Source: JBJELF01 sp051879015 (GTDB lineage Bacteria > Bacillota > Clostridia > Lachnospirales > Lachnospiraceae). Taken from it: DNA of 11,466 bases. The stretch spans positions 1 through 11,466 of the forward strand of contig JBJELF010000104.1 in NCBI GenBank assembly GCA_051879015.1, given 5' to 3'. The translations under genes and the position numbers were made by a program. Under the pieces are notes generated by a model. That model saw only the letters and a list, made by a program, of their open reading frames with translations. It was not told the DNA's origin and did no database searches. Below, piece by piece: positions 1 to 7,112 of the stretch (its first letter is position 1; each line of letters begins with the position of its first letter).

Positions 1-1110
1 TTTGAGTTGCTGCCAGTCTGCAATCTCCATTGCAAGATGTGTTATGTGCGAAAGAGTATGGCAGAAGTAAATCGAATGGGTGGGTTGATTCCTGCGGGGC
101 AATGGCTGGACTGGGCCAGACAGGCGCGGGATGCGGGAATGCTTTTTCCGCTGCTGACTGGAGGTGAGCCATTTGTTCGACAGGATTTTCAAGAAATTAT
201 GGTTGGGATGCAGGAAATGGGACTTCAGGTAAGCATCAATTCCAATGGTACTTTAATTGATGAATCAATGGCGAAATGGTTAGGACAACATCGTCCAACA
301 CGAATTAATATTACATTATATGGAGCCAGTGAAGAAAGTTATCAGGCACTTTGCGGAGATGGAGATGCTTTCAATCGTGTTCATCGTGCAGTGGAATGGC
401 TGAAGCAATATGGAGTCCCTGTTAAGTTTAATACCAGTATTACTCCAGAAAACTTGAATGATTTGGAAGCTATGATATGTTATGCAAAATCGGTTGGCTC
501 CCCGATTCAGGCAGCGACTTATATGTTTCCGCCTGTTCGACGGGATAACACTATGATTGGGCAAAATCATCGTCTTTCCCCAGAAGAGGCTGCTTTGGCT
601 CGCGTGGAAGCAGATTTTCTGCAAAATGAGCCAGCATGGTTTTTGGGTCAAGCGGAGCGTTATCGATATTTTGTACCGATAACAGAGAAAATGAGGCAAA
701 ATCAAACGGAGGCGCAGCCACAAAAAATGCATTGCCGTGCTGGTCGTTGTTCTTTCTGGATTGACTGGCAGGGAAATATAGGTAACTGTGGAATGTATAC
801 TTCTGCAAAAGTTCCGTTGGCAGGTCATAGTTTTGAGGAAGCTTGGAGGCAGGTGGTGGAGCAAACCAATCAAATTCGTTATTCTCCTGTCTGTACAAAT
901 TGTCCCAATTATCATCTTTGCCATGCGTGTATTGCTATGGTTTACAATGAGTCTGGTGATTGCAATGGATATCCCGAATATCTCTGTAAAATGAATGAAG
1001 CAGCAGCGAGGTATTATCAGGAATATGCGAAGAAGTTACCTGAAGAGATAAGATCGCAGGAGACTGTCAGAATGAAAAATTCTTTTGACTGTGATCTTGA
1101 TGAATTTTAA
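1..1110 (+). CDS. Radical SAM/SPASM domain protein, 5' end missing
   Basis: The reading frame is open from base 1, so the start lies left of the window; probably only a short N-terminal piece is missing because the SAM cluster motif is already at the edge. Counting from base 1, CxxxCxxC is C7, C11 and C14 (VCNLHCKMCYVR), binding the [4Fe-4S] cluster that cleaves S-adenosylmethionine. T53-GGEP matches the family's SAM-contacting GGE motif. The C-terminal part is a SPASM domain: C245-x12-G258-x4-C263, then C298, C301, C307, C310 and further cysteines C321 and C329, which should hold auxiliary Fe-S clusters. SPASM enzymes modify peptides or proteins (RiPP maturases, sulfatase activators); the substrate is not visible here. 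No precursor peptide is seen downstream. The CX2CX5CX2C spacing is slightly tighter than the usual CX2CX5CX3C. Family assignment is firm; the specific reaction is unknown. Confidence 0.92.
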   Translation, partial: FELLPVCNLHCKMCYVRKSMAEVNRMGGLIPAGQWLDWARQARDAGMLFPLLTGGEPFVRQDFQEIMVGMQEMGLQVSINSNGTLIDESMAKWLGQHRPTRINITLYGASEESYQALCGDGDAFNRVHRAVEWLKQYGVPVKFNTSITPENLNDLEAMICYAKSVGSPIQAATYMFPPVRRDNTMIGQNHRLSPEEAALARVEADFLQNEPAWFLGQAERYRYFVPITEKMRQNQTEAQPQKMHCRAGRCSFWIDWQGNIGNCGMYTSAKVPLAGHSFEEAWRQVVEQTNQIRYSPVCTNCPNYHLCHACIAMVYNESGDCNGYPEYLCKMNEAAARYYQEYAKKLPEEIRSQETVRMKNSFDCDLDEF

Positions 1111-1175
1111 AAACAATTAGTGATAGTGATTGCGAGAGTGCATCAGCATGGAGTGATTGACTTTCATGATTATTG

Positions 1176-1194
1176 ATGCCTGTGAAACAGGCAT
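1176..1194 (+). other. Small perfect hairpin between radical SAM and GH2 genes
   Basis: ATGCCTGT at 1176-1183 pairs perfectly with ACAGGCAT at 1187-1194 around a GAA loop, an 8-bp stem. It is followed by GTTAGTTTACT rather than a run of T, so it is at best a weak terminator for the upstream gene. It ends about 28 bases before the GH2 start and just before the ribosome binding site, so it could also affect GH2 mRNA. I see no convincing promoter in 1111-1222. Confidence 0.4.
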
Positions 1195-1222
1195 GTTAGT
1201 TTACTGAGAAAGGATAAATACT

Positions 1223-4200
1223 ATGAAACATCAATTAAAAAAGCGGTTTCTTTCCTCTGCTCTTGCAGGGATACTGGTTCTGTCAGGAATTTGTTTTCCT
1301 ACCCATGCGGAAGAAACTGGAACAGTTGCTGGTGAAATGGAAACAGTAAAGGTTTCTTTTAATACAGTGATGGAGAGGGAAAACAATTTTAATGAAGGCT
1401 GGAAATTTTATCTGGGAACTTCAAATACTGCTCAGAATATGAATTTCGATGATTCAGGCTGGAACTCTATTTCGCTGCCTCATGATTTCAGCATCTCACA
1501 GAGTTTTACAACAAGCGGCGAAGCGGAATCTGGTTTTTTGCCAGGAGGTACAGGATGGTATCGAAAGACATTTACGTTGCCTAAGAGTTGTTCTGGTAAA
1601 ACACTGGTGCTGAATTTTGATGGTGTGTATTCGGATGCTTATGTATATGTTAATGGGACACAGGTAGGGGAAAATCATTATGGTTACACTTCCTTTGCAT
1701 TTGATATTACCGACTATGTAACCTGTGATGGTGCAACGGAGAATGTGATTGCGGTCAAAGCGGTCAATAACATTCCATCCAGCCGCTGGTATTCTGGAAG
1801 TGGTATTTATCGTGATGTGACATTGATTGTTACGGAGCCTGTTCATGTACAGCGTTATGGTACAAAGGTAACGACACCGGATATTGCAAATGGTGAGGGC
1901 ACTGTCAATATCCGGACCGAGGTGGTAAACGATGGAGACAGCAGTGTGAGCGCAGTGGTTCGCAACACTGTTTACGATGCAAGCGGTAATGCCGTTTCAG
2001 TAACTCATGAGACTGAAAAAGTAACGGTAGACGCAGGAAAGTCTGCTACGGCGGAGGGAAGTACCAGTGTTTCCAATCCAACTCTGTGGTCGTTGGATAC
2101 TCCAAATTTGTACACAGTTCACACAGAAGTGTTGGTAGATGGAACAGTGACAGACAGTTATAATACTATATTTGGTTTCCGATACTTTAGTTTTGACAGT
2201 ACGGGCTTTCATTTGAATGGAGAAAACGTAAAGATTAATGGTGTATGTTTACATGATGATCAAGGTGCATTGGGAAGTGCTGCCTATTATGATGCCATGT
2301 ATCGTCAGTTGACAAAGATGAAAGATATGGGTGTGACGGCGGTCCGTACGAGCCATAACCCACATGATCGACAGTTTATGGAAATCTGCAATGAAATTGG
2401 ATTGTTGGTTGTAGAAGATTGTTTTGATGCCTGGAGTGTGGCTAAAAATGGAAATACAAATGACTTCAGCAAATACTTTTTGACGAAATTGACAGCAGAC
2501 AATCAGATTATAGATGGCGACAGCAATATGACTTGGGGAGAGTTTGCGATGCGTTCCCTTGTCAAGAGGGATCGAAACGATCCGTGCTTGATTCTGTATT
2601 CTCTGGCGAATGAAGTACAGGAAGGCGCCGGTGCTAGCAGTGACTTTTTGACAATCGTTGATTTTCTGTTAGATGCTATGAATGAAGAGGATGGAACTCG
2701 TCCTGCTACTATGAGTGATAATACGAGTGGCAGTAATACTACAGTAGCACAGGTAATTGAGAAAATTATGAATAATCCGAGCAGTGGTGTTATTGGATAT
2801 AATTATGCTTCTGCAGACACGTTAGACGAAAAACATAAGAACTACGATGTGATTTTGAGTTCGGAGACTTCCTCCGCTGTCAACAGTCGTAGTCAATACA
2901 AGAGTCAGGCAAGTGCCAGTGCGGTGGATGGTAATTACCATTTAACTTCATATGACACTTCTGCTGTAGGCTGGGGCATGACTGCTCATGATTCTCTGTA
3001 CACAACTATGACTCGAGACTTTGTTGCTGGTGAATTTGTATGGACTGGTTTTGATTATATCGGTGAGCCGACTCCTTGGAATGGTACTGGTACAGGTTCT
3101 GTTTCTGGCTCTGGCGCAGTCCCAAACAGTAGTTATTTTGGTATTGTGGATACTGCGGGGTTTGAGAAAGATACTTATTATTTCTACCGCAGCCAGTGGA
3201 ATCAGAGCAGTACCACGCTGCATTTGGTCACTGCATGGGATAGTGACAACATGATGATGATTACAGAGGAAAAGACTACAGAGGGAAAGACTCCTGTTGT
3301 GATTTATTCCAATGCACCGAAGGTAGAATTATATCGAAATGGTACTTTGATTGGTACAGCAGCTAGAACAGTCCATACAACTGTTGCGGGTTATCAATAT
3401 TATACCTATAATACAGAAAGTGTTAACAGCAGTGTATGTACAGCAGTGAGTGCCAGCGGTTCTGCAAGCTTGTATGCAACATTTAATGTAGCTTACGAAG
3501 CAGGTACAATTTCAGCAAAGGCTTATGATGAAAATGGAACAGAAATAACCACAGATATTCAGGGCAAGGCTTCTGTTTCTACACCTGGTACGGTATCAAA
3601 ACTTCTTGTAAAATCAAATAAGGAAACCATTTCAGCGGATGGAAGCAGTCTTGCTTATATTGAAGTGGAAGTACAGGATGAAAATGGTATTCTGGATACA
3701 ACAGCAGCTAATATAATTAAGTTTGAGTTGTCTGGAAACGGTGAAATTGTTGGCGTGGATAACGGTGATCAGGCGACTACTGAGAAGTATCAGCAGTCCT
3801 CTGTCTTGATAAGTACTACCTCAGCTCAAATCAATGCTTATGCCGGTAAGGCACTTGTAATTGTGCGCTCTACAAAGGATGCGGGAAGCTTTGATGTGAA
3901 TGTTACGTCTAGCAATCTTACTGGTGGTAGTGTTACAGTGGAAACTACGGCAACAGAGGATGGAACGGTGGAAGAAGGTTTGGTCAGCTATACCATGGTA
4001 CGTGATTATACCGTCAAGGTTGGTACAAAACCAGAATTACAAACGACCGCAACGGGAACCATGGCAGATGGAACAACAGTAACAGGAACACTTATCTGGA
4101 GTGAAATTTCGGAAGAAATGTATACAAGTGCAGGTGATTATAGCGTAACAGGAACGCTTACTTTTGAGGGTATGGATCCGATTAGTGTTACCTGTAAACT

Positions 4201-5806
4201 GCATGTAATTGATAAGGTAATTGCAATGCGTAATATTTCCACGGTCACTATTCCTGGTATTGTGCCAAATCTGCTTGATCAGGTGAAAGGTGTACTGGCA
4301 GATGGAACGCTCAGCGGAGAATTTAAAGTTACTTGGGAATCTATGTCTGCAGAACAGTTTGAAACAGTTGGAAGTGTGGTTGTTGTGAATGGAACGGCTG
4401 CTGTCATTGGCTCAGAAACTTTACCAGTAACGGCAAGCATTCGTGTAGCAGAGGCTATTAATACAGAGAGCAAGAATATTGCACCAGAAGCGTCTTCACT
4501 GACACAGGATATCGAAAAAGACAATCAGTCAGATAATCTTAATTCTATTAATAATGGCACAACGAAACCGAGTGATAATACGAGTGAACGCTGGAGTAAT
4601 TGGAATAATCGAACTGTGAGTGATACAGCGACTTTAACATTTTCCTGGGCAACTGCACATTTGATTGATCATGTCAATTTGTATTATTATTACGATAATT
4701 GTGCGGCAAAGCCAGCATCTGTTCGTTTTGAGTATTCTTTGAATGGACAAGATTTTGTTGAGGTTGAGGCAACAGAGCGTGAGACCGAGAGTTATAATCT
4801 GGGTGCAGAATATACTTATCAGTTTAGTCAGGTGGTTAATCCTGTGGCACTTCGTATCATTGTGACTCAGCAGGATGGTACAACGGGTAATCATTGTGTA
4901 GCACTGACAGAAGTTGAGATTATGACTTATCTTGGAACAGTGGAGTATCATACTTCTGCAGCATTATCGGATCTGGCAGTGGATGGAACTACAGTGGAAG
5001 GATTTGCTGCAGATACCATGGAATATGAGGTAGAAAGTGAAAAAGACGAGGTGAATGTGACTGCTTCTAGTACTGAGAATGCGGGAATCACCATGTTACC
5101 GATTTTGAATAATCTTGTACGAATTTTGACTGTATCAGAAGATGGCAGTGCTAGTTGTACATATACTGTGAGCTTAGTATCCTGCAGTCATAGTGAAACG
5201 GAAATCCGTAATCACAAGGATGCGACTTGCACAGAAGAGGGTTATACTGGCGACACGGTTTGTACCAAGTGTGGACTTGTAATTCAGCAGGGAACTGCAA
5301 TTGCAACTACAGAACATACGTACAATGATGGGGTTGTAACGCAAGAACCTACTACTGAGGAGGATGGGGTAAAAACCTATACTTGTACCGTGTGTGGTGC
5401 TGAAAAGACGGAAGTAATTCCTAAACTGGAGGAAGAGGTTACATTAACAGTCCCAAAAGTTACGGTGTCTGCTCAGGCAGCTGCTAATGGTAAGATTGCG
5501 CTTACCGGTAAATTTGAAGATTATGAAAATAGTGGAAAATATTTTACGGTAACAGCACATGGACTGGTTTATTACAGTTCATCCAAATTGGGAACCAGAA
5601 ATCTGACCGTTAATACTGCGGGAAGAACAAGGGTTAACTTCTCATCATATAAAGAAGATGGGTCATTTACCTATAATATGAAGCCTGCCTATGCAAGTAC
5701 CAACTATACAGTGCGTGCATTTTTGGAGTATAAAGATGAAAATGGAAGAACCATGTATGCTTATTCCGACCCGATTATTGTCAGCTATAATAGCCTGAAT
5801 AAATAA
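1223..5806 (+). CDS. Secreted modular GH2 glycoside hydrolase, beta-galactosidase type
   Basis: A 1527-residue exported enzyme predicted to hydrolyse beta-galactosides or similar beta-glycosides outside the cell. AAAGGA (1209-1214) sits 8 bases before the ATG. Residues 1-29 form a signal peptide (KKR, hydrophobic core, cleavage after THA). Domains: GH2 sugar-binding fold about 52-205; Ig-like sandwich about 210-320; TIM barrel about 323-640, with CLHDDQGALG, RTSHNP and EDCFDAW typical of the family. E464 (SLANEV) is the likely acid/base and E548 (SSETSSA) the likely nucleophile, 84 residues apart. Next come GEPTPW, a DUF4982/C5-like region (about 690-915), two group-4 bacterial Ig-like domains (about 923-998 and 1001-1077), a discoidin-like F5/8C carbohydrate-binding region (about 1083-1234), a cadherin-like repeat (about 1240-1319), a double CxxC segment (about 1320-1402) and a final beta-sandwich (about 1406-1520). 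There is no LPxTG, so it is released or held non-covalently. GH2 membership is firm; substrate is inferred. Confidence 0.93.
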   Translation: MKHQLKKRFLSSALAGILVLSGICFPTHAEETGTVAGEMETVKVSFNTVMERENNFNEGWKFYLGTSNTAQNMNFDDSGWNSISLPHDFSISQSFTTSGEAESGFLPGGTGWYRKTFTLPKSCSGKTLVLNFDGVYSDAYVYVNGTQVGENHYGYTSFAFDITDYVTCDGATENVIAVKAVNNIPSSRWYSGSGIYRDVTLIVTEPVHVQRYGTKVTTPDIANGEGTVNIRTEVVNDGDSSVSAVVRNTVYDASGNAVSVTHETEKVTVDAGKSATAEGSTSVSNPTLWSLDTPNLYTVHTEVLVDGTVTDSYNTIFGFRYFSFDSTGFHLNGENVKINGVCLHDDQGALGSAAYYDAMYRQLTKMKDMGVTAVRTSHNPHDRQFMEICNEIGLLVVEDCFDAWSVAKNGNTNDFSKYFLTKLTADNQIIDGDSNMTWGEFAMRSLVKRDRNDPCLILYSLANEVQEGAGASSDFLTIVDFLLDAMNEEDGTRPATMSDNTSGSNTTVAQVIEKIMNNPSSGVIGYNYASADTLDEKHKNYDVILSSETSSAVNSRSQYKSQASASAVDGNYHLTSYDTSAVGWGMTAHDSLYTTMTRDFVAGEFVWTGFDYIGEPTPWNGTGTGSVSGSGAVPNSSYFGIVDTAGFEKDTYYFYRSQWNQSSTTLHLVTAWDSDNMMMITEEKTTEGKTPVVIYSNAPKVELYRNGTLIGTAARTVHTTVAGYQYYTYNTESVNSSVCTAVSASGSASLYATFNVAYEAGTISAKAYDENGTEITTDIQGKASVSTPGTVSKLLVKSNKETISADGSSLAYIEVEVQDENGILDTTAANIIKFELSGNGEIVGVDNGDQATTEKYQQSSVLISTTSAQINAYAGKALVIVRSTKDAGSFDVNVTSSNLTGGSVTVETTATEDGTVEEGLVSYTMVRDYTVKVGTKPELQTTATGTMADGTTVTGTLIWSEISEEMYTSAGDYSVTGTLTFEGMDPISVTCKLHVIDKVIAMRNISTVTIPGIVPNLLDQVKGVLADGTLSGEFKVTWESMSAEQFETVGSVVVVNGTAAVIGSETLPVTASIRVAEAINTESKNIAPEASSLTQDIEKDNQSDNLNSINNGTTKPSDNTSERWSNWNNRTVSDTATLTFSWATAHLIDHVNLYYYYDNCAAKPASVRFEYSLNGQDFVEVEATERETESYNLGAEYTYQFSQVVNPVALRIIVTQQDGTTGNHCVALTEVEIMTYLGTVEYHTSAALSDLAVDGTTVEGFAADTMEYEVESEKDEVNVTASSTENAGITMLPILNNLVRILTVSEDGSASCTYTVSLVSCSHSETEIRNHKDATCTEEGYTGDTVCTKCGLVIQQGTAIATTEHTYNDGVVTQEPTTEEDGVKTYTCTVCGAEKTEVIPKLEEEVTLTVPKVTVSAQAAANGKIALTGKFEDYENSGKYFTVTAHGLVYYSSSKLGTRNLTVNTAGRTRVNFSSYKEDGSFTYNMKPAYASTNYTVRAFLEYKDENGRTMYAYSDPIIVSYNSLNK

Positions 5807-5823
5807 AATAATTTTGGCATTAT

Positions 5824-5847
5824 AAAAAGGTCATCTATTGCTTTTTT
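5824..5847 (+). terminator. Weak terminator candidate after GH2 gene
   Basis: AAAAAG at 5824-5829 can pair with CTTTTT at 5841-5846 around an 11-base loop, 17 bases past the GH2 stop. The stem is A/T-only apart from one G-C pair, so it would be weak. AAAAAGGTCATC here resembles the left arm of the strong terminator at 6950-6996, so it may be a decayed copy. It overlaps the -35 box proposed for the next promoter. Confidence 0.25.
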
Positions 5848-5866
5848 GTGTATAATGTTTTATAAT
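5838..5866 (+). promoter_or_regulatory. Sigma-70-type promoter for the SDR leader
   Basis: TTGCTT (5838-5843) and TATAAT (5861-5866) are separated by 17 bp, with a consensus -10 and a half-matching -35. Transcription would start near 5873, at the foot of the first hairpin of the leader, giving an SDR mRNA with roughly 250 bases of 5' leader. A second TATAAT at 5851-5856 lacks a suitably spaced -35. Confidence 0.5.
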
Positions 5867-5910
5867 TCAAATTAGATGGGAGATGTTCCCATTTCGACAA
5901 AATAGAATTA

Positions 5911-5974
5911 TAAGATACCAGGGTCAAAAGGTCATACCTTTCATGCTTACATGAAAGGTATGACTTTGGGACCC
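5911..5974 (+). repeat. Hairpin repeat, copy A (upstream of SDR)
   Basis: The arms 5931-5945 and 5950-5964 pair perfectly for 15 bp around a CTTA loop. The stem continues through G-U and two A-U pairs, a 2x2 mismatch, then GGGTC 5921-5925 with GACCC 5970-5974. Its left flank (ATACCAGGGTCAAAAGGTCAT) aligns with the left side of the terminator at 6941-6996. Here GGGACCC replaces the T run, so this copy does not look like a plus-strand intrinsic terminator. Confidence 0.7.
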
Positions 5975-6023
5975 GCTAAAACATGAGAGAGTAGCCCCAA
6001 TAGGGCGGATTTCGAATGTTTTT

Positions 6024-6055
6024 GGATTGCGGGAGCACAAAGTGCGAAGCAATCT
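6024..6055 (+). other. Two-tier hairpin with purine internal loop
   Basis: GATTGC 6025-6030 pairs with GCAATC 6049-6054, with an extra G-U pair at 6024/6055. Inside it GCAC 6035-6038 pairs with GTGC 6042-6045 around an AAA loop. The tiers are separated by a GGGA/GAA internal loop that could form tandem sheared G-A pairs. Part of the leader described at 5874-6120. Confidence 0.5.
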
Positions 6056-6066
6056 ATAGGTATCAA

Positions 6067-6090
6067 GAGGTCAAAATACTTTTTGACCTC
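6067..6090 (+). promoter_or_regulatory. 10-bp hairpin just upstream of SDR ribosome binding site
   Basis: GAGGTCAAAA 6067-6076 pairs perfectly with TTTTGACCTC 6081-6090 around a TACT loop. No T run follows, so it is not an ordinary terminator in this direction. ACCTC in its right arm (6086-6090) is also complementary to GAGGT (6116-6120) inside the SDR ribosome binding site, so the left arm and the ribosome binding site compete for the same partner. Confidence 0.5.
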
Positions 6091-6125
6091 AATATTATTG
6101 TAATTCAGAATGAAGGAGGTATTTC

Positions 6126-6929
6126 ATGGACAGATTAAAGGGAAAAGTTGCAATCGTTACCGGTTCTACCAGTGGAATTGGTATTGGTATTGCTAAACTT
6201 TATGCAGCAGAGGGTGCTAAGGTAGTGATTTGTGGACGCAGACAAGAGAAAGGTCAGGCTGTAGTAGACAGTATTATTCAGGAAGGTGGAGAGGCATCTT
6301 ATCACTTTATGGATATGACTGTGATGGAGAGCATTGAGGCGCTTTTTGCTGACACATTTGAAAAATATGGCAAGATTGATATTTTGGTAAACAATGCTGC
6401 CAATGTAGGTCTTAAGGATGGCCGTGTGGATGAATTGACATTGGAGATGTGGGACAAGATTTTCCAGAGTGATGTGCGCGGTACATTCTATGCGACAAAG
6501 TGCGTAATTCCATATATGCAGAAAAACGAGAACGGTGGTTCCATTATCAACATTGGTTCTATGGCATCCTGTGCTGGAGACCTTGGCTCTACCGCTTATG
6601 CATGTGCTAAGGCTGGTGTAGACATGCTGACACAGTATACCGCTTTGCAGTTTGGAAAGCAGAATATCCGCTGCAACTGTGTTCGTCCAGGTTTGATTGT
6701 TACACCACAAAATGCAGCATATGTACCTCAGGCTTTGAAGGATATCTTCTTAAGCAATATTATGGTTAATCGATATGGCTGCCCAGAGGATATCGGACAT
6801 ATGTGTGTATATCTTGGTTCGGATGAAAGCAGCTATGTAACCGGACAGGTTGTGAATGTAGACGGTGGTCTGAATTCTCATGTTTCTACGGTTGCTCAGT
6901 TCAAGCAGCTTAATTCTCGTACATGGTAA
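6126..6929 (+). CDS. Classical SDR family NAD(P)-dependent oxidoreductase
   Basis: A 267-residue cytosolic short-chain dehydrogenase/reductase, the usual length for the classical family. The start is fixed by AAGGAGGT (6113-6120), 5 bases before ATG. T12GSTSGIG19 is the dinucleotide-binding turn, and CGRR (R38, R39) after the second strand favours NADP(H). N89-NAAN replaces the common NNAG. S145, Y158 and K162 form the catalytic Ser-Tyr-x3-Lys set, and PGLIVTP and VNVDGG close the fold. Odd point: where the family has Asn in the NxxGxF helix, this protein has D116 (SDVRGTF). The C-terminus carries a tail of about 20 residues ending FKQLNSRTW. It stands alone behind a structured leader and before a strong terminator. 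SDRs of gut clostridia include bile-acid and sugar-alcohol dehydrogenases, but substrate cannot be read from sequence. Family very sure; substrate unknown. Confidence 0.93.
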   Translation: MDRLKGKVAIVTGSTSGIGIGIAKLYAAEGAKVVICGRRQEKGQAVVDSIIQEGGEASYHFMDMTVMESIEALFADTFEKYGKIDILVNNAANVGLKDGRVDELTLEMWDKIFQSDVRGTFYATKCVIPYMQKNENGGSIINIGSMASCAGDLGSTAYACAKAGVDMLTQYTALQFGKQNIRCNCVRPGLIVTPQNAAYVPQALKDIFLSNIMVNRYGCPEDIGHMCVYLGSDESSYVTGQVVNVDGGLNSHVSTVAQFKQLNSRTW

Positions 6930-6949
6930 AATGATCAAATATCAGGGGT

Positions 6950-6996
6950 AAAAGGTCATCCATTTCATGCTTGCATGAGATGGATGACTTTTTTTT
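6950..6996 (+). terminator. Strong intrinsic terminator after SDR; hairpin repeat copy B
   Basis: Arms 6955-6969 and 6974-6988 pair over 15 bp (one G-U) around a CTTG loop, and A-rich bases 6950-6954 extend the stem into a run of eight T (6989-6996). It begins about 20 bases after the SDR stop. The stem is a diverged copy of the hairpin at 5921-5974, sharing TTTCATGCTT and CATGA, with three paired positions changed on both sides. Confidence 0.92.
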
Positions 6997-7004
6997 CGGT
7001 GCGT

Positions 7005-7063
7005 CGCGGTAAACGCAAGCTTTTTGAAATCATACTGGAAAATGGAATTGTGCGTTTACTGCG
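7005..7063. repeat. 13-bp inverted repeat with 33-base spacer
   Basis: CGCGGTAAACGCA (7005-7017) and TGCGTTTACTGCG (7051-7063) are inverted copies with one difference, which becomes a G-U pair in RNA. The repeat lies between the SDR terminator and the ABC operon promoter. It could be a protein-binding site, a hairpin, or the trace of a small element; no T run follows. Confidence 0.5.
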
Positions 7064-7082
7064 TTAGGCGAATGGAAAGGGC

Positions 7083-7111
7083 TTGACGGTTCATTGGATT
7101 TATGATAGAAT
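7083..7111 (+). promoter_or_regulatory. Promoter of the ABC transporter operon
   Basis: TTGACG (7083-7088) and TAGAAT (7106-7111) lie exactly 17 bp apart, each one base from consensus. Transcription would start near 7118, leaving about 205 bases of leader before the ATPase start. Confidence 0.72.
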
Positions 7112-7112
7112 A

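Larger units (their letters stand above)
5874..6120 (+). promoter_or_regulatory. Long structured 5' leader of the SDR gene, class unknown
   Basis: This fills most of the 319-base gap before the SDR gene. Reading along it: hairpin 1, ATGGGA 5876-5881 with TCCCAT 5887-5892; hairpin 2, the very long stem 5921-5974; hairpin 3, GCCC 5994-5997 with GGGC 6003-6006; hairpin 4, a two-tier stem 6025-6054; hairpin 5, a perfect 10-bp stem 6067-6090; then a free AAGGAGGT ribosome binding site at 6113-6120. GGTCAAAA at 5922-5929 is also the exact complement of TTTTGACC at 6081-6088, so a long-range pairing closing the whole block is possible. I do not recognise a known riboswitch class. It may be a cis-regulatory RNA, a separate small RNA, or stacked intergenic repeats. 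The structures are directly readable; the function is inference. Confidence 0.45.

Noticed and set aside
316..924. 202-codon minus-strand open frame
   Set aside because: It lies antisense to the radical SAM gene, whose protein carries clear family motifs; the antisense translation has no recognisable domain and no ribosome binding site.
1157..1162. TTGACT as a GH2 promoter -35
   Set aside because: The bases 16-18 bp downstream fall in the GC-rich hairpin and do not resemble a -10 box.
1283..1296. Lipoprotein signal (LSGIC) in the GH2 protein
   Set aside because: The residues before C24 are Ser-Gly-Ile, which does not fit a lipobox; cleavage after THA at 27-29 is a better fit.
6126..6929. 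Naming the SDR a bile-acid hydroxysteroid dehydrogenase
   Set aside because: Gut clostridial bile-acid enzymes belong to the same superfamily, but no residue pattern here proves the substrate and no bile-acid genes are nearby.
5911..6996. CRISPR-like repeat
   Set aside because: There are only two diverged copies about 1 kb apart with a gene between them, and no regular spacers or cas genes.
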